Assembly (NCBI GenBank): GCA_037143735.1
Contig: JBAWYD010000032.1
Coordinates: 1 to 21,750, forward strand
Source: JAPLJQ01 sp037143735
Lineage (GTDB): Bacteria; Desulfobacterota; Syntrophia; Syntrophales; UBA2185
Length of the DNA: 21,750 nucleotides
Reading direction: 5' to 3'
Positions 1-6,825 of the stretch are shown here, one piece after another (position 1 is the stretch's first letter; every line of letters starts with the position of its first letter). The translations under genes were made by a program, and so were the position numbers. The notes beneath the pieces are model-generated. The model had not been told where the DNA came from. It made no database searches and worked only from the letters and a program-made list of their open reading frames with translations.

Positions 1-5
1 TAAAA

Positions 6-55
6 GCGGACAACTCATTTGCTACAAAACCGGACAAGTCTATTTGCTCTTGACA
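6..55. mobile_element. Possible insertion-sequence terminus (IS21-like)
   Basis: Two imperfect direct repeats, at 6-23 (GCGGACAACTCATTTGCT) and 30-48 (CCGGACAAGTCTATTTGCT), are followed by a terminal-like TTGACA ending at about 55. Multiple short repeats carrying a CGGACA/TGTCCG core and a CA-terminated end are typical of IS21-family termini. The body of the element would lie to the left of the window, so no transposase can be seen. The family call comes from memory of the repeat style; the repeats themselves are seen directly. Confidence 0.3.
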
Positions 56-228
56 GAGGTGTATTAAATATTAAAGACCCTATAAGAGGGCGTAAAATAT
101 CCTTCTGTAGCGCGTAGGTGTAGTGCGCAACGCCTGACAAATCATCCCTGAGCACCTTCCGGCACGTGCCCCCCTGACCCCTGCCTTGATGACGATTATC
201 CTCACGACGACATTTCCAGGAACGGCAA

Positions 229-336
229 CTACGGTGATGGTTTTTTAAATGATTTCAATCCGTTTAATAAATCCGACAGCATCTTGATGGTTTCAGGGGA
301 AGATAAGTTGATGTTTTCAATGAGAGATTGTTTCAT
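229..336 (-). CDS. Possible 35-residue peptide or gene remnant
   Basis: On the minus strand an ATG at 336 opens a 35-codon frame ending in TAG at 229-231. It begins MKQSLIENINLSSPETIKML and ends with a lysine/proline tail. The composition is protein-like (amphipathic, leucine/isoleucine-rich helix), but there is only a weak GGA upstream and I recognise no family. It sits between a probable IS end and a palindrome cluster, so it may be a fragment of a decayed gene, a small antitoxin-like peptide, or chance. Confidence 0.2.
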   Translation of the reverse strand: MKQSLIENINLSSPETIKMLSDLLNGLKSFKKPSP

Positions 337-370
337 TTTTTCCGCGTGCTAAAGGCATGGGAAAGTTGAG

Positions 371-412
371 AACGCTTTCACCTACGGGCTTACGCCCGTA
401 GTCCTCAGCGTT
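371..412. repeat. Two-tier stem-loop
   Basis: An inner perfect 8-bp stem, CTACGGGC (382-389) with GCCCGTAG (394-401), closes a TTAC loop. An outer 6-bp stem, AACGCT (371-376) with AGCGTT (407-412), encloses it across a symmetric 5x5 internal loop. No T-tract follows on either strand, so a terminator is unlikely. It looks like an extragenic palindrome of REP type and lies 35 bases from the three-hairpin cluster. Confidence 0.6.
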
Positions 413-446
413 ATATTGATAGATCAATTGAGTATGTTTGAAGAAT

Positions 447-520
447 AACCACCTTCAGGTGGTTCATAATCAGACCGCTTTGAGCGGTTCACATTTACAA
501 GCCTCCGGCTTTGCCGGAGG
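447..520. repeat. Cluster of three tandem hairpins (REP/BIME-like)
   Basis: Three separate short palindromes follow each other. The first is AACCACCT/AGGTGGTT (447-464). The second is GACCGCT/AGCGGTT (473-489, one G-T pair). The third is CCTCCGGC/GCCGGAGG with a TTT loop (502-520). Every stem is 7-8 bp with a 2-4 base loop. Such arrays resemble extragenic repeats mobilised by, or left behind by, IS200/IS605-type (Y1/RAYT) transposases; that link is inference because no such transposase is in the window. The open frame reading through this cluster (438-644) is best explained by the repeats and is not called as a gene. Confidence 0.6.
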
Positions 521-685
521 TACGGTGACTGATCCCAGCAAATTCAATAAAGCGGATAAAATCGATACTTATTTTTGGTTAGACAAAAATGGGGCAGTTT
601 TATACTTTTACCTGTGTGACCTTTCTTGGTGTGCCCCTGGATGACCGTGCATCTGGAATACGGAGCCACTACCAGTCGAAAGAAC

Positions 686-713
686 TTGACAATAATTTTG
701 ACGTCTTTATAAT
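686..713 (+). promoter_or_regulatory. Sigma-70 type promoter for ychF
   Basis: TTGACA at 686-691 and TATAAT at 708-713 both match consensus exactly, separated by 16 bases. Transcription would start near 720, giving a leader of about 45 bases before the ychF GTG at 765. The GAAGGGGG ribosome-binding site at 751-758 lies inside that leader. This is the strongest vegetative promoter I see in the window, which fits a conserved housekeeping gene. Confidence 0.75.
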
Positions 714-764
714 TCACAGACAGCGGTAAAAAATAACAACCGGACATTAAGAAGGGGGAATTTT

Positions 765-1862
765 GTGGGGTTTAAATGCGGCATCATAGGCCTGCCGAAT
801 GTCGGGAAATCCACCATCTTCAACGCCCTGACCGCAGCCGGGGCTGAAGTGGCCAATTATCCTTTCTGCACCATTGACCCGAATGTCGGCATTGTCTCCG
901 TTCCCGATCAGAGACTCGAAAAAATCGCTGAAATCATCAAGCCCCCCAAGGTCACTCATACCTCCATAGAATTCCTCGACATAGCCGGTCTCGTAGAGGG
1001 TGCGAGCCGGGGCGAAGGCCTGGGAAACAAATTCCTCGGACATATCCGGGAAGTGGATGCCGTCGTTCACATCGTACGTGGCTTCGATAGCCCCTCCGTT
1101 GTTCATGTCAACGGCACGATCAACCCTGTGCGCGACATCGAAACCGTCGCCACCGAACTCATGCTTGCCGATCTTGACACCCTGGAAAAGAAAATCGCCA
1201 GGGTTGACAGACCGGCAAAATCGGGTGACAAGCTCGCCCGTAAAGAGGTTGGTCTTTGTGAGCGTATTTTGGATTCTCTGGATAAAGGAATCCCCTTGAG
1301 AAACGTTCCGATTAACGATGAGGAAAAAGAAATCGTAAGAGACCTTCACCTTCTGACGTTAAAAAAAGTTTTATACGTCGTCAATGTAAGTGAATCTATT
1401 CTTAAAGAAGGAAATCACGATTATATCAAGCGAGTGAAATCCATCGCCGAGAAAGAAGGTGCAAAAGTAATCGCCATCTGCGGTGACCTGGAAGCTGACA
1501 TCTCCGAGTTACCGAAGGAAGAGCAAAAGGAATTCCTCCATGATCTCGGTCTTGCAGAATCCGGCCTTCAGCAACTGATCAGAGCAGGCTATGACCTCCT
1601 GGGATTAATAACCTTTTATACAACGGCTGGTTCTGAACTCCGTGCTTGGACTATTCCCAGGGGAACACGTGCGCCTGCGGCAGCGGGCAGAATTCACAGT
1701 GACATGGAAAAGGGATTCATAAGATCTGAAGTTATTCATTTTGATGCATTCATCAAAATCGGCAGTATGGTGAAGGCCAAAGAAAACGGTCTTATCCGTT
1801 CAGAGGGTAAAGATTACATCATCTCTGATGGAGACATTGCCTATTTCAGGTTTAATCTGTGA
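765..1862 (+). CDS. ychF: Ribosome-binding ATPase/GTPase YchF (Obg-like)
   Basis: YchF is a universally conserved cytoplasmic P-loop NTPase of the Obg/OLA1 family. It binds ribosomes and is linked to stress and redox responses; family members usually hydrolyse ATP rather than GTP. The 365-residue length is standard. Visible motifs are the P-loop GLPNVGKS (residues 9-16), the G3 motif DIAG (72-75) followed by the glycine-rich switch II loop, and NVSE (207-210) where true GTPases have NKxD, the hallmark of ATP preference. The C-terminal TGS domain starts near residue 280 (TFYTTAGSELRAW). The GTG at 765 is chosen because GAAGGGGG lies 6 bases upstream and MGFKCGIIGLPNVGKS is the usual N-terminus. 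It appears monocistronic, with its own promoter at 686-713. Confidence 0.97.
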   Translation: MGFKCGIIGLPNVGKSTIFNALTAAGAEVANYPFCTIDPNVGIVSVPDQRLEKIAEIIKPPKVTHTSIEFLDIAGLVEGASRGEGLGNKFLGHIREVDAVVHIVRGFDSPSVVHVNGTINPVRDIETVATELMLADLDTLEKKIARVDRPAKSGDKLARKEVGLCERILDSLDKGIPLRNVPINDEEKEIVRDLHLLTLKKVLYVVNVSESILKEGNHDYIKRVKSIAEKEGAKVIAICGDLEADISELPKEEQKEFLHDLGLAESGLQQLIRAGYDLLGLITFYTTAGSELRAWTIPRGTRAPAAAGRIHSDMEKGFIRSEVIHFDAFIKIGSMVKAKENGLIRSEGKDYIISDGDIAYFRFNL

Positions 1863-1894
1863 TGATCTATCGGGTTATAGTGCTGAATGATATT

Positions 1895-1912
1895 CCCTGC
1901 CCCCGGACAGGG
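1895..1912 (+). terminator. Weak hairpin downstream of ychF
   Basis: CCCTG (1895-1899) can pair with CAGGG (1908-1912) across an 8-base loop, 32 bases past the ychF stop. It is GC-rich, but the following sequence is CGGGTAAAAAAC with no T-tract on the plus strand. It could be a weak or Rho-assisted stop, or simply another short palindrome. Confidence 0.25.
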
Positions 1913-1970
1913 CGGGTAAAAAACATATCCATTGTGTACGGTATGTGTCCCTGAATTCAAGATAACAAAA

Positions 1971-2108
1971 GGTAAATGGTTAAAGGAGGGAAGGGAAACC
2001 ATCCACCGCTATGAAAACTGAAAGGGATCATAAATACTGACCCCCCTCTCAGAATCTCTGGTAAGGGGGTCGGTGGATGGCAAAGGAGGGAAAGGAAACC
2101 ATCCACCG
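1971..2108. repeat. Duplicated stem-loop with G-rich (or C-rich) loops and alternative pairing
   Basis: A 27-base unit occurs at 1982-2008 and again at 2082-2108 with one mismatch, each containing AAAGGAGGGA and ending CCATCCACCG. Copy 1 folds as ATGGTT (1976-1981) with AACCAT (1997-2002), extended by GGT/ACC across an AA/CC internal loop. Copy 2 folds as a perfect 10-bp stem, CGGTGGATGG (2071-2080) with CCATCCACCG (2099-2108). Between them GACCCCC (2039-2045) pairs with GGGGGTC (2065-2071). The CGGTGGATGG segment could instead pair with the CCATCCACCG of copy 1 (1999-2008), so two exclusive folds exist. Plus-strand loops show GGAGGGA; minus-strand loops show TCCCTCC. The minus-strand version lies just downstream of the ORF at 2141-2425. 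No gene is visible in 1863-2140. Confidence 0.65.
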
Positions 2109-2140
2109 ATTTTACTAAGTGTCTCTTCTCATAAGCAGAA

Positions 2141-2425
2141 CTAATCGTCGTGTGTAAAAAAATCAGGGAGAAAAAATGCTACGCTTTGATCACTGTCTTG
2201 AAATTTACTTTTATTTTTATCTTTTGTTTGTTCTTTTTTTTCCTGTTTTCTTAAGGCGCCGCTTTTTCCTTTTGATATGAAAAAATCATATACAAACCCA
2301 AATTCCAAAATTGACAATTCTTCCTGATCCTCGTTCTGCGACTGACTTTTGTTCTCCTCCTTTTCCATTAATTTATCTATACATGAGTATGATTGCAGCG
2401 AGACCTCAAGAGAATTACCTTTCAT
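2141..2425 (-). CDS. Unrecognised small protein under a sigma-54 promoter
   Basis: This 94-codon frame has no family I recognise. It starts MKGNSLEVSLQSYSCIDKLM, followed by a strongly charged stretch rich in Glu, Gln, Lys and Ser. Two hydrophobic patches stand out: SILEFGFVYDFFIS in the middle and SVAFFLPDFFTHDD at the C-terminus. There is no signal peptide. The ATG at 2425 is the first in-frame start (a TGA lies two codons upstream). The nearest Shine-Dalgarno-like AGGA is too far away, so translation signals are poor; an internal ATG at 2368 is possible. Support for a real gene is mainly positional: an exact sigma-54 promoter 75 bases upstream points at it and a sigma-54 activator gene is the next gene upstream. 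It may instead be a non-coding transcript. Confidence 0.4.
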   Translation of the reverse strand: MKGNSLEVSLQSYSCIDKLMEKEENKSQSQNEDQEELSILEFGFVYDFFISKGKSGALRKQEKKEQTKDKNKSKFQDSDQSVAFFLPDFFTHDD

Positions 2426-2480
2426 GAATCATTTCATTAAGATTATTCCTAAAGGTTTCTTCCATTCTCCATGAGGTCTC
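2400..2480 (-). promoter_or_regulatory. Leader inverted repeat enclosing the start codon of the small ORF
   Basis: GAGACCTCA (2400-2408) and TGAGGTCTC (2472-2480) are a perfect 9-bp inverted repeat separated by 63 bases. In an RNA starting near 2488 from the sigma-54 promoter, the two arms would pair and enclose the ATG at 2425. This could affect access to the start codon. The repeat is directly visible; a regulatory role is inference. Confidence 0.35.
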
Positions 2481-2499
2481 TTCGTTGCCTTTCTATACC

Positions 2500-2514
2500 G
2501 CAAGATAGGTGCCA
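2500..2514 (-). promoter_or_regulatory. Sigma-54 (RpoN) promoter, -24/-12 type
   Basis: Read on the minus strand, 2514 to 2500 is TGGCACCTATCTTGC. This is an exact match to the core TGGCAC-N5-TTGC, with the invariant GG and GC separated by 10 bases. The start site would fall about 12 bases further, near 2488, some 60 bases before the ATG at 2425. It lies in a non-coding interval of 365 bases (2426-2790) immediately downstream of a sigma-54 activator gene on the same strand. That interval also contains the 49-base palindrome at 2739-2787 and a short inverted repeat, ATGAT/ATCAT (2641-2654), either of which could be an activator site. Confidence 0.75.
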
Positions 2515-2738
2515 GTTTGACATTAAAAAACGATCAGGTGTCATTTAAAATACGACAATAAAATATTTCGTTTGAAATACAACTAATTACGAATTGCGAA
2601 CATCGTATGGGGGGATTTTATAAATCGCCGTAAAGCACCCATGATAGATATCATCCTTTAAAAAGTCATGTTAATCGTGCGGATATTGCACAAATAAAAT
2701 CACCACATGACGGAAAATACAATACAATCAGGCCTTTC

Positions 2739-2787
2739 ATCGTATGTGCAGATAACGCACAATATGTGCGTTATCTGCACATACGAT
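2739..2787. repeat. Perfect 23-bp inverted repeat with a 3-base spacer
   Basis: The arms 2739-2761 and 2765-2787 are exact reverse complements around ATA. Each arm contains TGTGCAGATAACGCACA or its complement. The palindrome ends 3 bases after the stop codon of the activator gene (2791-2793). No T-tract follows on the minus strand, and the stem is only moderately GC-rich, so it is not a classical intrinsic terminator. It lies about 225-270 bp upstream of the sigma-54 promoter, within the range used by enhancer-type activator sites. Candidates are an upstream activating sequence, an RNA-stabilising 3' hairpin, or a bidirectional stop. Confidence 0.8.
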
Positions 2788-2790
2788 CTC

Positions 2791-4926
2791 TCAATTCATA
2801 TGTCTGCCGATTTTCTTCTGTTCCCTGATAAGCTTGTAACGCGAAATGCTCAAATGCTTTGCCGCCATGGTTTTGTTCCCTCCGCTTATTTCCAGGGCGT
2901 TTTCAAGTATTTTTTCTTTAATTTCTGTAATTATCTTTTGAGTGACAGCCGTGTAATCAACGCCCTCAGACAGTAAAGAAATAAAATCATCAATATCTAT
3001 CTTAAACTGTTTTTGCTGCTGTGTCGTTTTGATTTCTCCAGGAAGATTTTCCGGCATTATAATGTTCCCGATACTCTGGAGAATCATCACCCGCTCAATG
3101 ATGTTCTTCAGTTCTCGAACATTCCCGGGCCATTGATAGGCCTTGAAAACAAGTTCGGCATCCTTACTGAGGCCTTTTACTTTCTTTCCGAATTTCTTAT
3201 TGAATTCTTCCACGTAAAATCGTGCCAGAAGAATGATGTCATCGCCCCTCTCCCGAAGCGGCGGGATCATGATGGGAACAACACTGATCCTGTAAAAGAG
3301 ATCCTCGCGGAACGATCCCTCATTTACCATCTTAACAAGATCCTTGTTTGTTGAAAATATGAACCGGACATCAACGGGAATATTATCCGTCCCGCCCAAT
3401 CTCCGGATGTAGCCATTCTCTAACATTCTCATGAACTTGACCTGCAGATGGATACCCATGTCTCCTACTTCGTCCAAAAGCAGGGTTCCACCATTTGCAT
3501 ACTCAAGAAGACCTATTTTCCTTTTACGTGCGTCAGTGAATGCACCGGCTTCATAGCCGAAGAGTTCACTTTCAAGAAGCGTCCCGGGAATTGCCGCACA
3601 ATTAACGTCCACGAAGGGCTTTGCGTTCCTGTCACTCTGCTTGTGGATTGCACGGGCAATCAGTTCTTTGCCGGTGCCGCTTTCACCCTGAACCAAAATG
3701 TTGGTATTGTGGGCGGCCACTTCTTCAACGACATGAAACAGACCCAGCATTTTTTTGGACTTTCCAAGAATATTATGAAAACCAAGGAGAATATCTTCTC
3801 TTTCCTTGAGTTTTTCCACTTCCGTTTTCAGCGTTTTTGCTTCAAGTGACAACATGGAGTGCATGATGGCATTGTCGTACGATGTAACGGCGTTTTTTAC
3901 CAGAACATCCAGGATGTTTATCTGACCCTGGGAATAGCTTCCCGACCGCTTGGCCAGATAAAGGGCGCCTGTAAACTTGTTTTTGATATGAAAAGGAAAG
4001 GCTATTTCTGAAGAATAACCGGGATAAACACAAACGGTAACCCCATGGTTATCAGATAATTCACGTCGAACAATAATTTTGTCTTTATCTATCGCCTCCT
4101 TTAAAATGCTCTTCCCGATCTTGTCATCGTAGGTCTTTTTCTCCTCAATAAATACTTTACCACCGTCAGTCACCAGACACCGGTCTTTCTCTATATCCAG
4201 GAAATAGACCAGTACCTTGTCGGCTTTTGCAATCTTCAGGGCGCTCTTATTAAGAATATCCAGGATCCGGTTATCGAGGACGCGACTTATGTTGATCTCG
4301 GAAACAGCCTCCTGGAGAATCATAAGCTGACGGATCTTTTCCGCATTGGTTTCGAAAAGCCATGTATTTTGAATAATAATGCTCATCTGGTTAGCAAAGG
4401 TCAGAAAGAGGCTGATTTCCTCGGGGAAAAACCTTGTTTCCTCCTTGCACCAGGCGGCAATCGTTCCAATGACATCGTCGCCGATTTTAAGGGGTGCGCA
4501 TACGATGGACCCCTGGTTGTAGATTTTCGTCAGCATCCGGTCAGTCTCAGTAATTCTTGCGTCCGTTGCTGCATCTTCAATTGCTATAGGCTGACCGGAT
4601 TTCGCAACTTTTGTAGATATACAATCATGTTCATCAAGACTCAGGGCGACAGAAAAAGCTATTTTTATCTCTTCAGGACTGTAATTTTTCACAACCTTGG
4701 TTTCCAGATATTTTTTTGTCTCATCGAGAAGACGAATGATGCCCATATCGAAACCGATGGTATCAACCACTTCATCCAGGATTCGTGTGAGAATTTCATT
4801 AACATTTGAGGGTGCGGTGAGAGACGTGCTGATCCGGAAGATACTTTTTAACAACTTGTCCTTATCAAGCAGGGATCCGAATGACGCCCTCTGAGAATAG
4901 TCCTTCCCCTTTTTTGCCTTTTCCAT
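2791..4926 (-). CDS. Sigma-54-dependent transcriptional activator with two GAF domains
   Basis: This 711-residue cytoplasmic bacterial enhancer-binding protein would use ATP hydrolysis to open promoters bound by sigma-54 polymerase. The N-terminus (about 25-190) and the next block (about 200-355) look like tandem GAF sensor domains, followed by a coiled linker (360-380). The AAA+ domain (about 384-620) shows Walker A GESGTGKE (414-421), the sigma-54 contact loop GAFTDA (461-466, normally GAFTGA), Walker B TLLLDE (481-486), and FREDLFYR (539-546) with arginine-finger residues. A Fis-type helix-turn-helix lies at about 670-707 (GGNKTMAAKHLSISRYKL). There is no receiver domain, so the input is probably a small ligand or redox signal bound by GAF. 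An AAGGGA site precedes the ATG. Its target may include the sigma-54 promoter at 2500-2514. Confidence 0.95.
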   Translation of the reverse strand: MEKAKKGKDYSQRASFGSLLDKDKLLKSIFRISTSLTAPSNVNEILTRILDEVVDTIGFDMGIIRLLDETKKYLETKVVKNYSPEEIKIAFSVALSLDEHDCISTKVAKSGQPIAIEDAATDARITETDRMLTKIYNQGSIVCAPLKIGDDVIGTIAAWCKEETRFFPEEISLFLTFANQMSIIIQNTWLFETNAEKIRQLMILQEAVSEINISRVLDNRILDILNKSALKIAKADKVLVYFLDIEKDRCLVTDGGKVFIEEKKTYDDKIGKSILKEAIDKDKIIVRRELSDNHGVTVCVYPGYSSEIAFPFHIKNKFTGALYLAKRSGSYSQGQINILDVLVKNAVTSYDNAIMHSMLSLEAKTLKTEVEKLKEREDILLGFHNILGKSKKMLGLFHVVEEVAAHNTNILVQGESGTGKELIARAIHKQSDRNAKPFVDVNCAAIPGTLLESELFGYEAGAFTDARKRKIGLLEYANGGTLLLDEVGDMGIHLQVKFMRMLENGYIRRLGGTDNIPVDVRFIFSTNKDLVKMVNEGSFREDLFYRISVVPIMIPPLRERGDDIILLARFYVEEFNKKFGKKVKGLSKDAELVFKAYQWPGNVRELKNIIERVMILQSIGNIIMPENLPGEIKTTQQQKQFKIDIDDFISLLSEGVDYTAVTQKIITEIKEKILENALEISGGNKTMAAKHLSISRYKLIREQKKIGRHMN

Positions 4927-5050
4927 AAGATCCCTTCTTGTTTATTTTGAAACTTTTTAAAAATGGATTCCTCGATGCGAATCTGAGGTTCGTACAAACG
5001 ATTCCGAGAAAATCCGAATTTATTTTTCAAATTCTTCAAACCTTATCATT

Positions 5051-5563
5051 TCATGTTTCCTGCAAGATGATGCTCAGGGCGGTTGTCAGTTTAACGGTCT
5101 CTTCATCCGCCTTCCTCAACCTTGCACTAACAACCCTGGCAATATTCAGTAAAATACGGTAACCCAGTTCATAATCATCTTCAGCAAGTTTCAAAAAATC
5201 ATCCTTCTTAATTTCATATAAGACACAATTCGTGATTGCCTTGATCGTTGCCGTTCTTCTTAATTCCTCCAGAAGAGCGATTTCACCAAACACGGCATGC
5301 TGTTTACCGTCCAGTCTCGTAAATACCTTGTTCTTCCCCACGTCCTCATCATCCATATCCCCTATGACGAGACTCTTTGCGACCTCAACCGATCCCTCCA
5401 AAATGATGTACATTGTGTCACCAGAATCGCCTTCCTTCATGATGATCTCGTTTTCCGCGAAGGTTACCCTGCGCAATATATTCACAATTTTCCTTATCTT
5501 CTCCATGGGGAGATCCTTAAAGAGGGTAATCTCTTTCAAGAGAGAAATATCCTTTTCCATCAT
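5051..5563 (-). CDS. Stand-alone cyclic-nucleotide-binding domain protein
   Basis: The 170 residues form one CRP/FNR-type cNMP-binding domain without the DNA-binding domain, so it is not a CRP-like regulator. The phosphate-binding cassette is recognisable at 92-106 (FGEIALLEELRRTAT), with the Gly-Glu and Arg-Thr-Ala positions that hold the cyclic phosphate and ribose. An acidic insertion (DMDDEDVG, 69-76) sits between beta strands. A helical C-terminus follows. It lies 48 bases after a potassium channel gene and 124 bases before the sigma-54 activator, all on one strand, so it may be a soluble regulatory partner of either. AGGAG precedes two adjacent ATG codons (5563 and 5560); the second has the better spacing. 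Which nucleotide it binds cannot be read from sequence. Confidence 0.88.
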   Translation of the reverse strand: MMEKDISLLKEITLFKDLPMEKIRKIVNILRRVTFAENEIIMKEGDSGDTMYIILEGSVEVAKSLVIGDMDDEDVGKNKVFTRLDGKQHAVFGEIALLEELRRTATIKAITNCVLYEIKKDDFLKLAEDDYELGYRILLNIARVVSARLRKADEETVKLTTALSIILQET

Positions 5564-5611
5564 ACATCTCCTGAGATTTCGTCAATCATCTTTCCTGCCA
5601 TGCCTTTTCAT

Positions 5612-6796
5612 TTATGCTGTTTTCTGTGGCATCACCCTGGAAAGGATGATGGCAAATTCGTCTCCGCCAAGGATGTACCCATCTTCGGGGTTTACCATAA
5701 ACTGAGTCTCATCTCTCTTATATAAAAAGTCTTTCTTAGACTCCTTGATTTTCTCCTTTATAAAAGTATCGATAACGGAGGTATTGTCCGAGAGCAGATC
5801 CTCCAGTTTCATCGCCTTTTTCTCCTTCAAAATTCCAATCAGAATGGCATGGTGCTTTTCACGGTAAAAAACGTTCAGTTCCTTGAACGTCTTGCCGATG
5901 AAGTTCCTGGGAATGTCCACCCGCCACAATTTGTTGTTATCGCCCAGAGACAGCATGCTTGAAAAAATCCGGGGTATCCCCGGTGAATTTATTGCCGTTG
6001 CCAGAAGTGATCCGATGTGTTCTCCCCTTACAATGACCTCATCAACATTTGCCCTTCTCAGATGCTGCCTGTTTTCACTATCCAGAAGTTCGGCAACAGT
6101 TTTCACATGTGGGGCGATGGATTTGATGGTAAGAGCGGCGAGGGTTGTACGTTCATCGATCCTCTCCTGTCCATGGCTCCCTGAAATATCGGCCATGATC
6201 AAAGCGAATCGCGCCTTTGTAATATTGGCCCTCAACAGGACATCCTCATGAACATAATTTCCTCTGAGGAATTTCAGATTATTTTTATGATACTTGAGTT
6301 TCAGGGCGTCTATCTCATCCACAGAAAGCTCATTAATGAGAATAATGGGCATCTCCGACATTGTTCCATACGTCGTCAACCCATGAAGCACCTCTTCGGT
6401 ATATTTATTCCAGCCACATATAACGACATGGTCCTTATCTTTAACCGTTTCCAAGCCCTTCCCCTCCTTTATTTTCTTTTCCACAAATATAGAGGCAATG
6501 GTTGCTGTAAACAAAGACATCAAACCAACACCGGCAAATATGAGGAACAGCCCCACAATCCTTCCACCGGTAGTTACCGGGTACTTGTCGCCATAACCCA
6601 CCGTTCCCATGGTAACGACGGCCCACCAAATACCATCCCATATGGAATGAATGTTGGCACCTGTCTTTGCCTGTTCAAAGTAATAAACAACGATTGAACT
6701 CAAAAATATGATACTCATGGTCACGAGGGCAATCTGGAAGGAACGCTCCCTGTATAGTCCACCGATAATCCTGAGAATCTTCAAAACAGGCGACAT
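5612..6796 (-). CDS. Two-TM potassium channel with RCK (TrkA-N/TrkA-C) domains
   Basis: This 394-residue inner-membrane ion channel has MthK-like architecture. TM1 is at about 22-40, the pore helix at 53-64, the potassium selectivity filter TVGYGD at 65-70, and TM2 at 80-103. A cytoplasmic RCK-N (TrkA-N) Rossmann-type domain begins at 121 (KDHVVICGWNKY). The usual GxGxxG is replaced by GWN, as in MthK-type gating rings, so NAD binding is not assured. A TrkA-C-like region follows (about 290-390, with an extended insertion before VNPEDGYILGGDEFAIIL). The gene starts 29 bases after the EF-G stop and is followed by the cNMP-binding gene. No good Shine-Dalgarno is visible before the ATG, consistent with readthrough from upstream. 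Confidence 0.93.
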   Translation of the reverse strand: MSPVLKILRIIGGLYRERSFQIALVTMSIIFLSSIVVYYFEQAKTGANIHSIWDGIWWAVVTMGTVGYGDKYPVTTGGRIVGLFLIFAGVGLMSLFTATIASIFVEKKIKEGKGLETVKDKDHVVICGWNKYTEEVLHGLTTYGTMSEMPIILINELSVDEIDALKLKYHKNNLKFLRGNYVHEDVLLRANITKARFALIMADISGSHGQERIDERTTLAALTIKSIAPHVKTVAELLDSENRQHLRRANVDEVIVRGEHIGSLLATAINSPGIPRIFSSMLSLGDNNKLWRVDIPRNFIGKTFKELNVFYREKHHAILIGILKEKKAMKLEDLLSDNTSVIDTFIKEKIKESKKDFLYKRDETQFMVNPEDGYILGGDEFAIILSRVMPQKTA

Positions 6797-6825
6797 ATTT
6801 CAGTTACCAAATAAACGGGCTTTCG

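Noticed and set aside
438..644. 68-codon plus-strand open frame
   Set aside because: Its first third is made of the three tandem hairpins, it has a TTG start without a ribosome-binding site, and the composition is not protein-like.
747..1349. 200-codon minus-strand open frame opposite ychF
   Set aside because: Antisense shadow of a clearly recognised YchF coding region.
2707..2976. 89-codon plus-strand frame across the 49-base palindrome
   Set aside because: Overlaps the 3' end of the activator gene in antisense and is largely palindrome sequence.
6655..6670. Second sigma-54-like promoter (TGGCACCTGTCTTTGC, plus strand)
   Set aside because: The spacing between GG and GC is 11 instead of 10, and it lies inside the potassium channel coding region on the opposite strand with no gene to drive.
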